Under the pieces are notes generated by a model. That model worked only from the letters and a program-made list of their open reading frames with translations, had not been told where the DNA came from and ran no database searches. From Scytonema sp. UIC 10036 (GTDB lineage: Bacteria > Cyanobacteriota > Cyanobacteriia > Cyanobacteriales > Nostocaceae): DNA of 64,000 bases. The stretch covers positions 26,925-90,924 of the forward strand of contig NZ_WJFC01000030.1 of the NCBI RefSeq assembly GCF_009725235.1. The letters are read 5' to 3'. This document shows, in pieces, positions 44,449 to 53,663 of this stretch (its first letter is position 1; each line of letters starts with the position of its first letter). Position numbers and translations under genes: made by a program.

Positions 44449-46041
44449 ATGGAACAAGAAATAGCAACATCTCCAGATTCACTAGATGCGGAAAATACTC
44501 AAATTAAAGGGAATTTTTTAAACGACAAGCAACGCAAACTCTTGCTAGCAGCAGCAGCAATCTCTTCTGCTTGCGGATTAGCTGTAGAACTTTTACTGGG
44601 AACTCTTGCAAGTTACCTAGTCGGTAACCAAGCACTATCCTACGGTATTGCTGTGGGGGGCTTTTTAGCAGCAATGGGTGCTGGTTCTTACCTCAGCCGA
44701 TTTATTGCAGCGAAAACGGAAGGGCGCTTTCTTCAAAATCAGTTACTACTTGCTTTCGTACAAGTAGAATTAGCGATCGCACCACTCACAGCCCTGTTAC
44801 CTTTAGGGTTATTTGCCCTATTTGTGCTTGATGGTTCCATATGGTTGGGATTAGTTCTCGTGACTATTTTGTTGGGATTGCTAGCAGGTTTAGAAGTCCC
44901 ACTCCTAACACGACTTGTAGAAGTATCAGAAGGAGTGCGAGAAGCCCTAGCAGGAGTTTTAGCACTAGACTATCTGGGCGCACTAATTGGTTCGCTCCTT
45001 TTTCCAGTACTGCTGTTACCTTGGCTGGGAATGTTTCCCACAGCGTTTGTACTGGGTGCATTTCCCGCTTTTATGGTCTTCGCGATTGGACGATCTTTTC
45101 CCCAACTGCGACGCTGGGCTTACTTGGGATTAATGGTAGGTGTGCTGCTCTGTACCTTAGCACCAATTTCCGTACCTATTAGCAATAATTTAGAAAATAA
45201 CTTATATAAAGCACCTGTTATTAAGCGTATTCAAACACCCTATCAACGTATTGTCCTGACAAGACAAGGGCAAGACGTGCGGTTGTTTCTTAACGGCGAT
45301 CTACAATTTTCTACACTCGATGAATATCGCTATCACGAAGCGCTCGTGCATCCAGCAATGAGTGCAACTCCTAACAGAAAACGAGTACTCGTATTAGGGG
45401 CTGGTGATGGTATGGCAGTGCGGGAAGTGTTAAAGTGGCGTGAAGTTGAGAAAGTCGTACTGATTGAACTCGATCCAGCTGTTGTGAAATTAGCGAGTCG
45501 TCACCCGCAACTCGTAAAAGTTAATAACAAAGCTTTAACCGATCCTCGCGTTGAAGTCATTAACGCCGATGCTTTTACGACAGCCCCAGCCCTGAAAGAC
45601 TCCTTTGATGTTATCATTGCGGACTTTCCCGATCCAGATCAAGAAATCCTTGCCAAACTGTACTCAGATGGTTTTTACCGGCGTTTGATGGGACGACTAG
45701 CAGACAGTGGTGTGTTAGTTACCCAAGCATCTAGCCCATTTTTTGCTCCCAAAGTTCTGAGTTGTATTGCTGAAACTCTTGCCCAAACCGGGCTAGCAGT
45801 ACATCCTTACGTAGTAGATGTTCCTAGTTTTGGTCCTTGGGGTTTTGTGATGGCTTCACGGGCTGTACTTGAGCCAGATCGGCTTGAGCTTCCCGTACCA
45901 ACACGCTTTCTCACTCCAAAAATTCTGCACCATTTATTTGAACTACCTAAAGATGTGCTGCTCGGAAATACTAAGGTTAACCGCTTATCCGATCCCGTAA
46001 TTGTTCGTTACCAATTGGATTCTCGTTGGGTTTCGTATTAA
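44449..46041 (+). CDS. Membrane-bound spermidine-synthase-like aminopropyltransferase
   Basis: A 530-residue fusion. Residues about 25-235 hold about seven transmembrane helices (LLLAAAAISSACGLAVELLL, YGIAVGGFLAAMGAGSYLSR, LGLVLVTILLGLLAGLEVPL and others). The C-terminal part is a spermidine-synthase fold: FLNGDLQFSTLDEYRYHEAL, VLVLGAGDGMAVREVLKWRE (SAM-type site), VVLIELDPAVVKLA, and IIADFPDPDQEILAKLYSDG with the catalytic Asp region. It probably transfers an aminopropyl or similar group from decarboxylated SAM at the membrane. The acceptor is unknown. Partners are the neighbouring small membrane proteins and the DUF4178 protein. Confidence 0.85.
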   Translation: MEQEIATSPDSLDAENTQIKGNFLNDKQRKLLLAAAAISSACGLAVELLLGTLASYLVGNQALSYGIAVGGFLAAMGAGSYLSRFIAAKTEGRFLQNQLLLAFVQVELAIAPLTALLPLGLFALFVLDGSIWLGLVLVTILLGLLAGLEVPLLTRLVEVSEGVREALAGVLALDYLGALIGSLLFPVLLLPWLGMFPTAFVLGAFPAFMVFAIGRSFPQLRRWAYLGLMVGVLLCTLAPISVPISNNLENNLYKAPVIKRIQTPYQRIVLTRQGQDVRLFLNGDLQFSTLDEYRYHEALVHPAMSATPNRKRVLVLGAGDGMAVREVLKWREVEKVVLIELDPAVVKLASRHPQLVKVNNKALTDPRVEVINADAFTTAPALKDSFDVIIADFPDPDQEILAKLYSDGFYRRLMGRLADSGVLVTQASSPFFAPKVLSCIAETLAQTGLAVHPYVVDVPSFGPWGFVMASRAVLEPDRLELPVPTRFLTPKILHHLFELPKDVLLGNTKVNRLSDPVIVRYQLDSRWVSY

Positions 46042-46042
46042 T

Positions 46043-46135
46043 AATGGCTCATGGCTAATGGCTCATGGCTCATGGCTCATGGCTCATGGCTATTGACAAT
46101 TAGCAATTAGCAATTAGCTATTAGCTATTAGCAAT
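46043..46135. repeat. Short tandem repeats (TGGCTCA and TTAGCAA/TTAGCTA heptamers)
   Basis: About six TGGCTCA/TGGCTAA heptamers followed by about seven AATTAGC/TATTAGC heptamers. They separate the aminopropyltransferase from the DUF4178 gene. Confidence 0.8.
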
Positions 46136-46150
46136 TTAAAGAGGTTTATT

Positions 46151-46741
46151 ATGACATTAATTTGGCTTGGAATTATTTTTGCTGGAATTGTTGGTGTTGT
46201 TTTGTTCGTACTTCAACAACAAGGAAAACTGTTGACTGGTAGTAACCGTAAGGAACTACCATCGCTACATCGCACGGTTTTTAATTTACAAATTGGCGAT
46301 ATTGTGCAACATATGGGTATTGATTGGGTTGTGGAAGGTCACTTAACTTACACTGTTGGTGAATTTACTTGGTCTGAGTATATGTTACAGGATGGCGATC
46401 GCATTAATTGGTTGTCTGTAGAGGAAGACGATCGCGTAGAGGTTGCATTGTTAGAATCTACAAATCAATTAGATATCAGCGATGAACCACCAAAGCAGTT
46501 AAACTTTGCAGGCGAAACTTTTCGATGTGTTGACTCTGGCACAGCTAGAATGACTCGCAAAGGTACAATTAAAAAACCTGTTGCTTCCCGTTGTAAATAT
46601 TTCGACTATGAAGGTTCTAATAACAAGGTGCTTTCAGTAGAGATTTGGGATGGAGAAGTGGAAGTGACTGTTGGAGAACTTATTAATCCTAAGTCCCTGC
46701 TGATACTACCAGGTGATGGGAAGAGAGTTTATGACGACTAG
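46151..46741 (+). CDS. DUF4178-domain protein
   Basis: A 196-residue protein: N-terminal membrane helix LGIIFAGIVGVVLFVLQQQG, then the DUF4178 domain (FNLQIGDIVQHMGIDWVVEG, FTWSEYMLQDGDRINWLSVE, LNFAGETFRCVDSGTARMTR, YFDYEGSNNKVLSVEIWDGE). DUF4178 proteins are linked with polyamine-synthase-like genes in several phyla; their function is not known. AAAGAGG lies just before the ATG. The genes of this cluster are separated by 60-110 bp, and tandem repeats lie before this one, so it may have its own promoter. Confidence 0.8.
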   Translation: MTLIWLGIIFAGIVGVVLFVLQQQGKLLTGSNRKELPSLHRTVFNLQIGDIVQHMGIDWVVEGHLTYTVGEFTWSEYMLQDGDRINWLSVEEDDRVEVALLESTNQLDISDEPPKQLNFAGETFRCVDSGTARMTRKGTIKKPVASRCKYFDYEGSNNKVLSVEIWDGEVEVTVGELINPKSLLILPGDGKRVYDD

Positions 46742-46792
46742 AGAACTTTTGCCGCTCCTGTAGATGCTACAATCTAAAAAAGAGTTTTCAAA

Positions 46793-47035
46793 ATGAAGTA
46801 TGATGAGTTGTTGTCCATAGGTATTGTTAAACCCAGTTTAAAACCGAAAATTACTGAGTTTGTTACTACAGAAAAATCATACCAAGCAGGACAGGGTTAT
46901 GGAATTCGCCTTAACTGGGAAATTCGTAATTTAAGTTAAGCCCTAACCCTGGTAGTACACCCATTACCCTCAAAGTAATCAATCAAGTTGGGGAGTCAGT
47001 CACGCGAACTGTACCTTATAATAGAACACAAATAC
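46793..47035 (+). pseudogene. Short frameshifted remnant
   Basis: MKYDELLSIGIVKPSLKPKI ... NWEIRNLS ends at a TAA; in another frame PNPGSTPITLKVINQVGESV goes on to a stop near 47063. The two read like one small beta protein broken by a frameshift. Family not recognised. Confidence 0.35.
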
Positions 47036-47063
47036 TAAAAAATAATCTTTTACGTCTCAACCG

Positions 47064-47303
47064 ATGACAGATGTTTTTAAAGCCCTAAAATCTGCTAATT
47101 TTCTTGTAGATGCAAACGGTCAACGGGTGGCTGTTCAGTTAAGTATGGCAGCCTGGGAAATTTTGCTGGATTGGGTGGAAAACCAAGAAGATGCAGCAAT
47201 AGTTAAAGCCGCTATCCCAAAGTTGAAAGAATTGCGCTCTGGTTCGGAGAGTCGAGAGTGGATTGATTGGGATGCTGTTAAGGAACAATGGGATGAGGAT
47301 TGA
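47064..47303 (+). CDS. Antitoxin of a RelE/ParE-like pair
   Basis: A 79-residue acidic protein: VFKALKSANFLVDANGQRVA, then VQLSMAAWEILLDWVENQED and a C-terminal tail ending WDAVKEQWDED. The layout (short DNA-binding-type start, helix, acidic C-terminus that wraps the toxin) is typical of Phd/RelB-like antitoxins. The toxin gene follows 9 bp later. Confidence 0.75.
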   Translation: MTDVFKALKSANFLVDANGQRVAVQLSMAAWEILLDWVENQEDAAIVKAAIPKLKELRSGSESREWIDWDAVKEQWDED

Positions 47304-47312
47304 GGCTGGCGG

Positions 47313-47615
47313 ATGTATAGTATTAGGTTACTGGCAGCTGTTTATGATGAACGTAAGGTACTACCAGGAAATGTTCGTCAAAGAATGAAGAATTTGATAG
47401 AGTCGTTGGCACAAGCACCGCGTCCCCATAATAGTATTGAATTAAATTTAGAAGGAGTAGATATTGATTGGGAAATTAGGCGGATTCGTCTTGGTGGGTG
47501 GCGAGTTATTTATGCAATCGACGAAGAATTTCAACAGGTAGCTGTTTTAGGGATTAGAAAGCGTCCTCCCTATGATTATGAGGATATTTCGGATTTGTTA
47601 GCTAATTTGGAGTAG
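47313..47615 (+). CDS. RelE/ParE-family toxin
   Basis: A 100-residue protein of the RelE/ParE fold: VLPGNVRQRMKNLIESLAQA, PRPHNSIELNLEGVDIDWEI, then RRIRLGGWRVIYAIDEEFQQ and VAVLGIRKRPPYDYEDI. The R(I/V)xxGxxRxIYxID signature is clear. It should either cut ribosome-bound mRNA (RelE) or poison gyrase (ParE); the sequence does not settle which. It is the third toxin-antitoxin pair of the window. After it a 25-codon frame VDRIVYRFDADADLIEVILV (47627-47704) may be a DUF2283-like remnant. From 47705 to 48170 nothing is recognised. Confidence 0.85.
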   Translation: MYSIRLLAAVYDERKVLPGNVRQRMKNLIESLAQAPRPHNSIELNLEGVDIDWEIRRIRLGGWRVIYAIDEEFQQVAVLGIRKRPPYDYEDISDLLANLE

Positions 47616-48170
47616 TTTGTAAGTTAGGTGGATCGTATTGTTTACCGCTTTGATGCTGATGCGGATTTGATTGAGGTGATTTTGGTGGGAAAGTTTAGAG
47701 TTTGAAAATTTTAACGCAGTAAAAAAACTACATAAAAAGTACTTTCAAACGGAACAAAATATTTCTCATCTGTCAGTAAAGTACTAATCAAGACAAAAGA
47801 TTATTCCCTAAACAGGTAACTAAAGCTATGCGATCGCACTACTATTTCCCTGTTTTGATTCGTGATTGAAATTAATATATTAATAAAGATTTTTTTAGGT
47901 GAAATCTAAAGAAGGTTATGATTAAATCAAACTTGTTTGAGTCTGCTTGTGCGATCGCCCTAAACTCAGTAAGCTGAGACTGAGGCTGCAACTTCTGATT
48001 AATAATAGCTACGGTTTTGAGCGGCAAATATACGGGACTCAGAACAACAGCAAATACACTCAACCACCTGAAACAACTTTTCATAAAAACCTCGTGGGAA
48101 GCTTTGAAATAGGTCGGGAAGCAGAGCCTCCTGTATTAATCTGCCACGCGAGGCAGAGCCTCTCAGACTT

Positions 48171-48195
48171 CATTCCCAGGCAGAGCCTGGGAATG
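48171..48195. terminator. Hairpin near the E2 gene end
   Basis: CATTCCCAGGC, loop AGAG, (G)CCTGGGAATG, 25 bp past the stop side of the E2 gene. The sequence is also a common cyanobacterial repeat (GGCAGAGCC core, repeated at about 48123 and 48152). Confidence 0.45.
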
Positions 48196-48219
48196 AGAGG
48201 TCGAGAGATGAGAGAGTCT

Positions 48220-49542
48220 TTACAGCACTAAAGAATCAGCTTTGGTCTCAATTAACTGTGCCAATTCTTGCAAGAATGCTGCAGCGTGAGCACCGTAGAT
48301 AATCCGATGGTCGCAAGTAATATTCACCTGCATTTGTTGTTTAATACCAAACAAACCATCGGTTGTGGCAACGACTTGCGGGCGAGATGCGCCGATCGCC
48401 AAAATCGAACCTTGTCCGGGTGGCAAAATTGCGTCGAATTTATCTACACCAAACATCCCCAAGTTGGATACTGTAAAAGTCCCACTGTTGTACTCTTCTG
48501 GTTGCAATTGTTTTGCTCTAGCACGATCTACCAGAGATTTCCAATTGCGCGACAGAGAATAAATATCAACTGCATCTGCATTTTGCAAGACTGGTGTAAT
48601 CAATCCTCCATCATCCATTGCCACTGCTACAGCGATGTTAATGCTGGAATGGTAAACAATGCCCTGTTCCGAGTAACTAGCATTCAGTAGCGGATGTTTT
48701 TGTAATGTTACAGCCACGGCTTTTGCTAGCAGGGCTGTCATTGTTACGCCTTTAGACTTAATTTGTTTGTATAATTTGTCCAGGGCATCGGTAGTTATTG
48801 TATAACCAACACGGAATACTGGTACGGAAAGGCTGGCTTCCATATTCCGCACCACAGCTTTTTGCAGGGTCGTCAAAGGTGTTATCTGACCGGGAACTGC
48901 TGCAACAACTGGTGCTGGTGCAGGCGCAGGTCTTGCTGGTGCTGGTGCAACTGGAGTCGGTGCTGGTACTGATGGAGTTAGTGTAACAGGGGTGACTGTG
49001 GCAGGTGACTTGCTCGGTCTTCCCGCAGCCGCTTCCACATCCTCAGCTACAATGCGACCGTAGGGACCACTGCCAGAAATCCCGCTTAAATCAATTTTTA
49101 GTTCCTTCGCTAGCTTGCGGGCGCGAGGAGATACCACAGTCCTTCCATTCTGGCGAGAAGGGCTGCCATTTTGAGATTCCGTTGTTTCTGTAACGCTTGT
49201 TGCCTCTGCAAGTTGTTTGCTAGAAGTGGTAGCAGCTACGACTTCTTTGCTTTGAGTACCGGAAGATTGGGCTTGAGCAATGGCAGTTTCGATTTCAGCT
49301 TCGGTTTCTGCTAACAGGGCAATGGCAGCTCCTACGGGAGCAGCATCACCAGCTTGCACTATGATATGAGCTAGATACCCTTCGTAAAAGGATTCCACAT
49401 CCATATCAGCCTTATCTGACTCGACAACCACCACTGTTTCGCCTTTTTCCACTTTGTCACCTGGTGATTTTACCCAAGAGACGATTTTTCCCTCGGTCAT
49501 GGTGGAACTAAGCGCCGGCATGAATACTTCGTGAATGCTCAT
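48220..49542 (-). CDS. Dihydrolipoamide acetyltransferase (E2) of a 2-oxoacid dehydrogenase complex
   Basis: A 440-residue E2. Lipoyl domain at 1-78 with Lys44 in ESDKADMDVES; linker with alternating Glu/Ala; peripheral subunit-binding domain at about 132-170 (VVSPRARKLAKELKIDLSGI, SGSGPYGRIVAEDVE); Pro/Ala-rich hinge (about 175-215); catalytic domain to the end with ITCDHRIIYGAHAAAFLQEL (His412). Tyr replaces the Asp of the usual DHRxxDG, as in other cyanobacterial and plastid E2 proteins. It forms the core of pyruvate dehydrogenase, giving acetyl-CoA in the cytosol. In cyanobacteria E1 and E3 genes usually lie elsewhere, as here. Confidence 0.92.
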   Translation of the reverse strand: MSIHEVFMPALSSTMTEGKIVSWVKSPGDKVEKGETVVVVESDKADMDVESFYEGYLAHIIVQAGDAAPVGAAIALLAETEAEIETAIAQAQSSGTQSKEVVAATTSSKQLAEATSVTETTESQNGSPSRQNGRTVVSPRARKLAKELKIDLSGISGSGPYGRIVAEDVEAAAGRPSKSPATVTPVTLTPSVPAPTPVAPAPARPAPAPAPVVAAVPGQITPLTTLQKAVVRNMEASLSVPVFRVGYTITTDALDKLYKQIKSKGVTMTALLAKAVAVTLQKHPLLNASYSEQGIVYHSSINIAVAVAMDDGGLITPVLQNADAVDIYSLSRNWKSLVDRARAKQLQPEEYNSGTFTVSNLGMFGVDKFDAILPPGQGSILAIGASRPQVVATTDGLFGIKQQMQVNITCDHRIIYGAHAAAFLQELAQLIETKADSLVL

Positions 49543-49765
49543 AGGTGAGGTTTGGCGAGTTTAAACTAGCTTGTGCCAGATCGAATTGTAACTTGACCTC
49601 GGACGTGAGGAACTATATTAAGCCCAATATGTCTATTAATTTGTATTTCTCATCACGACTGGTCAAACTTCCAATCTCCACTCACAAGCTAGACGAAGAA
49701 TAGTGACACATCAATTTAAAATTCAGAATTGACGACTAACTTGAGTTTCATTCACTTTAAATTTT

Positions 49766-50275
49766 ATGTCGGCAAAGTTCAAATTGTTACTTATTGTGGT
49801 TCTTAGTATCTTTGCCACTGCTGCTACTGGAATATATATCACCCAACGCCAGCCATCAGCCGCAGTCTCTAAAACGAGCAATGGGCAACCACAGCATTTT
49901 TTGACGGCGAGTCAAGAGGGGATAGTCGCGAACCCCGAACGTGCTCATTATCAAGAAATTCCTTTGGAAAGTATCAACTCGTCTCTTAAAGGCAGTGACC
50001 CCACTAATCTTGCCCTCAACGCTTTCGAGCAAGACCTCGCATTACGCAAAGCCCCCAAAAAGATAGAGGTATCTTACCCACAACCCAATCGGGTGCTAGT
50101 CACTATTACACAAACCAAGCAGGACAAACACTCAGCCAAAACTGCCAGATACCGAGTTGAACTGACTACCTTTGGGCGATCGCTTTTCGTCAGTTCACCT
50201 CAGATGTGGCAAATTATTTGGGCTGGTTCCCAAGAATGTTTTGCTAAAAATTCTCAAAAGGGCTGTCAAGGCTAA
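49766..50275 (+). CDS. Hypothetical membrane-anchored or exported protein
   Basis: A 169-residue protein with an N-terminal hydrophobic segment (LLLIVVLSIFATAATGIYIT) acting as anchor or uncleaved signal. The rest is soluble: LESINSSLKGSDPTNLALNA, FEQDLALRKAPKKIEVSYPQ, RVLVTITQTKQDKHSAKTAR and an end with two Cys (CFAKNSQKGCQG) that could pair outside the cytosol. I do not recognise a named family, though similar short proteins are found in other cyanobacteria by shape. It is divergent from the E2 gene and followed by tandem repeats. Confidence 0.7.
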   Translation: MSAKFKLLLIVVLSIFATAATGIYITQRQPSAAVSKTSNGQPQHFLTASQEGIVANPERAHYQEIPLESINSSLKGSDPTNLALNAFEQDLALRKAPKKIEVSYPQPNRVLVTITQTKQDKHSAKTARYRVELTTFGRSLFVSSPQMWQIIWAGSQECFAKNSQKGCQG

Positions 50276-50347
50276 TGGCTAATGGCTAATGGCTAATGGA
50301 AAAAACAATTAACAATTAGCAATTAGCAATTAGCAATTAGCAATTAG
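50272..50347. repeat. Short tandem repeats (TGGCTAA and AATTAGC heptamers)
   Basis: Four GGCTAAT heptamers, then about six CAATTAG heptamers, between convergent genes. The same two heptamers occur in the same order at 46043-46135. Confidence 0.8.
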
Positions 50348-50350
50348 CAA

Positions 50351-50800
50351 TCAAATATCACCGCGAATTTCTTCGACAATGCCGTCACGTAACACGATTT
50401 CGACTTGCAATTTGCTAATCAAGTTATCCCCTGGTTCCACGCGGAAAAAACCTTCCATTTGGAATTGGTTGACTTCCTGATCCAATTCTAAAAACTGGAC
50501 TTGTTGGAGGTTTTGCAAACTTTGGTTCTTCTGTTCTAAAAGTTCGCTCTTCTTTTGGTTGACCTGACCCTGAATATTATCGATTTGTTGCAGTGTCTGA
50601 GGACCGGGAGGTTGTAGACTCTGCTTTTGAATTTCGGCAACCGCTCTTTGTCCTTGAACGTCCAACTGCTGCAACTGCTGGTCAATTTGATTGATTTGGG
50701 TTTGCAGTTGCTGCTGAACTTCGTCTTTCCAAAGGGAGGTCACGATGGCTTTTACGTTAACAACGCGTTTTAGAAGCAATTGAGGTTTGGAGACATCCAT
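50351..50800 (-). CDS. YlqD-family protein
   Basis: A 149-residue YlqD-like protein: LLLKRVVNVKAIVTSLWKDE, a long helical middle rich in Gln (QQQLQTQINQIDQQLQQLDV) likely forming a coiled coil, and a beta end FRVEPGDNLISKLQVEIVLR then DGIVEEIRGDI. Its function is unknown. The gene lies 41 bp behind the acyl-CoA ligase on the same strand, so the two are probably one transcript. Confidence 0.8.
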   Translation of the reverse strand: MDVSKPQLLLKRVVNVKAIVTSLWKDEVQQQLQTQINQIDQQLQQLDVQGQRAVAEIQKQSLQPPGPQTLQQIDNIQGQVNQKKSELLEQKNQSLQNLQQVQFLELDQEVNQFQMEGFFRVEPGDNLISKLQVEIVLRDGIVEEIRGDI

Positions 50801-50841
50801 AAATGTTTCACGTTCACTCTTGTCATTTTTACTGGGAATTA

Positions 50842-52830
50842 TCAGGCAAACATCCCGTTAATAATATCGCGATAGTGTTCCATCACGACGTGTCGTTTCG
50901 TTTTTAGTGTTTGCGTCATCATGCCATTTTCGATAGAAAACGGTTCTAGAATCAGCTTGAATGGACCAATACGGTCATCAGCTCGGTAGCCAGGACGGTT
51001 TTGCACTTCCCGATTCAATTCTTGCCGAAATAAATCCTGAATCATTTTACTCTCTAGATCTACTTCAGTAGCCACTGTATTACTGAGGGTTTCTTCGGTG
51101 AGTTCTTCCGGTAGACGTAAATGGAGATTCTGAGAAATTGCCCACTTCTGCAAGGCTTCTAGATTGGGAACAATCAAAGCACCGAGACTGCGTTGGTCTT
51201 GTCCTACAAGCATAATCTGATCTATGTAGGGCGATCGCAAACAAACATCTTCTATTGGTAGCGGCTCGATATTTTCGCCATTTGTTAATACAATAGTATC
51301 TTTGGCTCGTCCGGTTAGTACCAAATCATTTTGTGGTGTCACCCAACCCAAGTCCCCACTATCAAACCAACCTTCGGCATCAATTGCTTTGGCTGTAGCT
51401 TCCGGATTTTGATAGTAACCTTCCATCACTTGCGGTCCCCGCAGCAACACCAATCCTTTTTCCCCTGTAGGTAATGACCTGCGAGTTTCTGGATCTACTA
51501 TTTTTGTTTCTGTTCCCGGTATGGCTTGCCCTGCAGAACCGCGTAAATTCCGCCAAGGACGCCGCGCATGAGTTACGGGGGCTGTTTCTGTTAAACCGTA
51601 ACCTACCAAAATTTCCACACCAATCATCTCAAAAAAGTCATCGATATGCTTGGGTAGCGCACCGCCACCACTAATCATCTGCTTGATTTTACCCCCTGTT
51701 GCTTCCCGTACCTTGGAATAAACGATTCGTTCTCCCAAAGCATGAAGGGGAAACAAGGCTGATGCTTGTGCGCTAGCTGCTAATTGCTCAAATATTGAGG
51801 GTTTCAAGTTTTCCAAATCTAACCCTTGAGCAATTCGCCGTGCTTTAATAAATTTTTCGCTAATTCCAAAAAAGAAGTTAATCAGACGTTGCTTGTTCTC
51901 TGGTTGTTCGCGAAACTGTTTTTGCGCTCCTTCATAAATGGATTCCCACAACCGAGGCACGCCTATCATATATTGGGGTTGAAATTTTTGTAAATCCCGT
52001 TTGATAGATCGGCGGTTCGTGTAAACTTGGGTAGCACCCTGAGAAAGTAAAAAGTACTCACCACTGCGTTCGTAACTGTGCCAAGTGGGTAAAATGCTCA
52101 GTACAGTGTCTCCCGGCTGTGGTTGCACCACTGACCTTAACACTAAAACTTGATGTAGTAAATTACCATGCGTCAGCATCACCCCTTTGGGCTTACCTGT
52201 AGTTCCAGAGGTATAAATTAAAGTCGCTAGAGTCCCCCTCGTTTGCTTTGTAGGTGTCAGAGTGTGGTTCGCCCCAGTTTCCATCACTTGGGAAAAGTTC
52301 AAGATTTTCAAACTCGTGTTTGCTGGTGGGGATTCCTCTGTTAACAAAACAATCAGTTGAATTGGTAACTCTAAAAGACGCTCTTGCAGCTTATTGAGTG
52401 TCTTTAGATCTTCAACTACCAACGCCGTGCTGCCACTATTCGCTATTATGTATAAAAGTTCTTCCCGTTCTGCTTGCGAACTACGCACTGCATTCACAGC
52501 CCCAGCAGTCATAATGCCTTGATCTGCAATTAACCAGCGAGGACAATTGTCTGCAATCAATGAGATGCGATCGCCTTCTTTCACACCCAATGCTTGCAAA
52601 CCAGCAGCAAATTGTTGAATTTGTTGTGATAGTTGAGTATAAGTAATAACTTCTTCTGGTTGAGAGTGGGGGTTATGGAGAGCAACAGTGTTACCAAATT
52701 GCTTTGCTGCCAAAGGCCAAATTTCTGGTATTGACTCTATGTTGGAATAATTAACGATGTAATCTAATGCCTGACGCTCTCGCTCTGTAATGTTAGATAG
52801 GTAAGAAGAGTTATCGTATTTTTTTGACAT
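50842..52830 (-). CDS. Long-chain fatty acid-CoA ligase (AMP-dependent synthetase)
   Basis: A 662-residue ANL-superfamily enzyme. P-loop: LIYTSGTTGKPKGVMLTHGN; A5-type motif VGYGLTETAPV; A7-type GWFDSGDLGWV; LTGRAKDTIVLTNGENIEP near the hinge; C-terminal lid with FSIENGMMTQTLKTKR, whose Lys is the adenylation residue. Cyanobacteria usually have one such acyl-CoA or acyl-ACP synthetase for re-using free fatty acids; acyl-ACP synthetase activity cannot be excluded from sequence. The start MSKKYDNSS follows AGGTGATG. The YlqD gene is downstream on the same strand. Confidence 0.9.
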   Translation of the reverse strand: MSKKYDNSSYLSNITERERQALDYIVNYSNIESIPEIWPLAAKQFGNTVALHNPHSQPEEVITYTQLSQQIQQFAAGLQALGVKEGDRISLIADNCPRWLIADQGIMTAGAVNAVRSSQAEREELLYIIANSGSTALVVEDLKTLNKLQERLLELPIQLIVLLTEESPPANTSLKILNFSQVMETGANHTLTPTKQTRGTLATLIYTSGTTGKPKGVMLTHGNLLHQVLVLRSVVQPQPGDTVLSILPTWHSYERSGEYFLLSQGATQVYTNRRSIKRDLQKFQPQYMIGVPRLWESIYEGAQKQFREQPENKQRLINFFFGISEKFIKARRIAQGLDLENLKPSIFEQLAASAQASALFPLHALGERIVYSKVREATGGKIKQMISGGGALPKHIDDFFEMIGVEILVGYGLTETAPVTHARRPWRNLRGSAGQAIPGTETKIVDPETRRSLPTGEKGLVLLRGPQVMEGYYQNPEATAKAIDAEGWFDSGDLGWVTPQNDLVLTGRAKDTIVLTNGENIEPLPIEDVCLRSPYIDQIMLVGQDQRSLGALIVPNLEALQKWAISQNLHLRLPEELTEETLSNTVATEVDLESKMIQDLFRQELNREVQNRPGYRADDRIGPFKLILEPFSIENGMMTQTLKTKRHVVMEHYRDIINGMFA

Positions 52831-53203
52831 AGCACATCACCTATAAAAAATCTATTGTACTTAACTAAAGCATATACAGTGACCGGTGACCAGCGAGCGG
52901 TGACCAGTAAATCTCTATATTTAAAGGTAGGGATTTGAATAATGAAGCGATTTCTTGTTTTTTCTATAAATGAATTTTGACGCTTGTACCACTTTACTTT
53001 TGGTCAAAATGCAGCTTTAGAAAGTGTGTGTATTTACATTACTTATTGTTATTTTTAAGTATTGTAAATTTAGCAATGCTATTTGATTAGTTAAATACCC
53101 GTAGGTAGGGTGATGCCGCATAAAAGTTATGTGTGGTGAGCATTGCCTACCCTACACTTAAAATTTTTTATGTATTATTTAGGATTGCTATAGAACCCAA
53201 AGG
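52831..53203. other. Intergenic stretch, low complexity
   Basis: Contains short CAGTGACCGGTGACCAG-type repeats (about 52878-52910) and a GTAGGTAGGGTGATGCCGCA motif at 53101 with an inverted partner near 53145. No gene is recognised. Confidence 0.5.
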
Positions 53204-53240
53204 TGAGATTCCCGACTTCTTCATGAAGTCGGGAATCTCA
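53204..53240. terminator. Perfect 16-bp hairpin
   Basis: TGAGATTCCCGACTTC, loop TTCAT, GAAGTCGGGAATCTCA. Could be a terminator or a dispersed palindrome; the same CCCGACTTCTT core occurs at 6611. Confidence 0.45.
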
Positions 53241-53395
53241 ACTCACTCATTCTGCCTATAGTAAGAGTAAGAAACTTCTATATTAAATTTACTTTATGTA
53301 AGTAAGAAGAAATATAAAATCTTTTTTTAAGCAATCGGAGAAATTTTGCTTCACAATAGTACTTTGTACCCCGTTAGTAACAAGGAGCATTCCCT

Positions 53396-53572
53396 ATGAA
53401 CTTAATGGACGGTTTACTTCTGACACTTATCAATACAGTAGCTTGCCTTGTTTTTCCGAAGCTAGTGTCTGTCATTCTTGCCAAGAAAAGCAATTCTACT
53501 GCATCCAGTCCAGTGAATGTGACTACAAATGAAACAGGTTCCGGGGTACCTAATTTTTCTCAGGTATCATAA
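53396..53572 (+). CDS. Small membrane protein (58 aa)
   Basis: The frame MNLMDGLLLTLINTVACLVF PKLVSVILAKK has one hydrophobic helix (about 6-28), then a Ser/Thr/Asn-rich tail NSTASSPVNVTTNETGSG. A strong ACAAGGAG site lies before the ATG, which makes translation likely. Family not recognised. It stands alone between an acyl-CoA ligase and glycosyltransferase genes. Confidence 0.6.
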   Translation: MNLMDGLLLTLINTVACLVFPKLVSVILAKKSNSTASSPVNVTTNETGSGVPNFSQVS

Positions 53573-53663
53573 GAGCGGTTTTTCCATATGTACCCATCAA
53601 TTTTGACCAAATGAGCGGGAGGGTGCATATGTTAATCCCCGCTCACTGCTCACTGGTTACTGC

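Noticed and set aside
46742..47063. Intact small gene after DUF4178
   Set aside because: The likely frame is broken at 46937 and continues in another frame, so it is listed only as a weak remnant.
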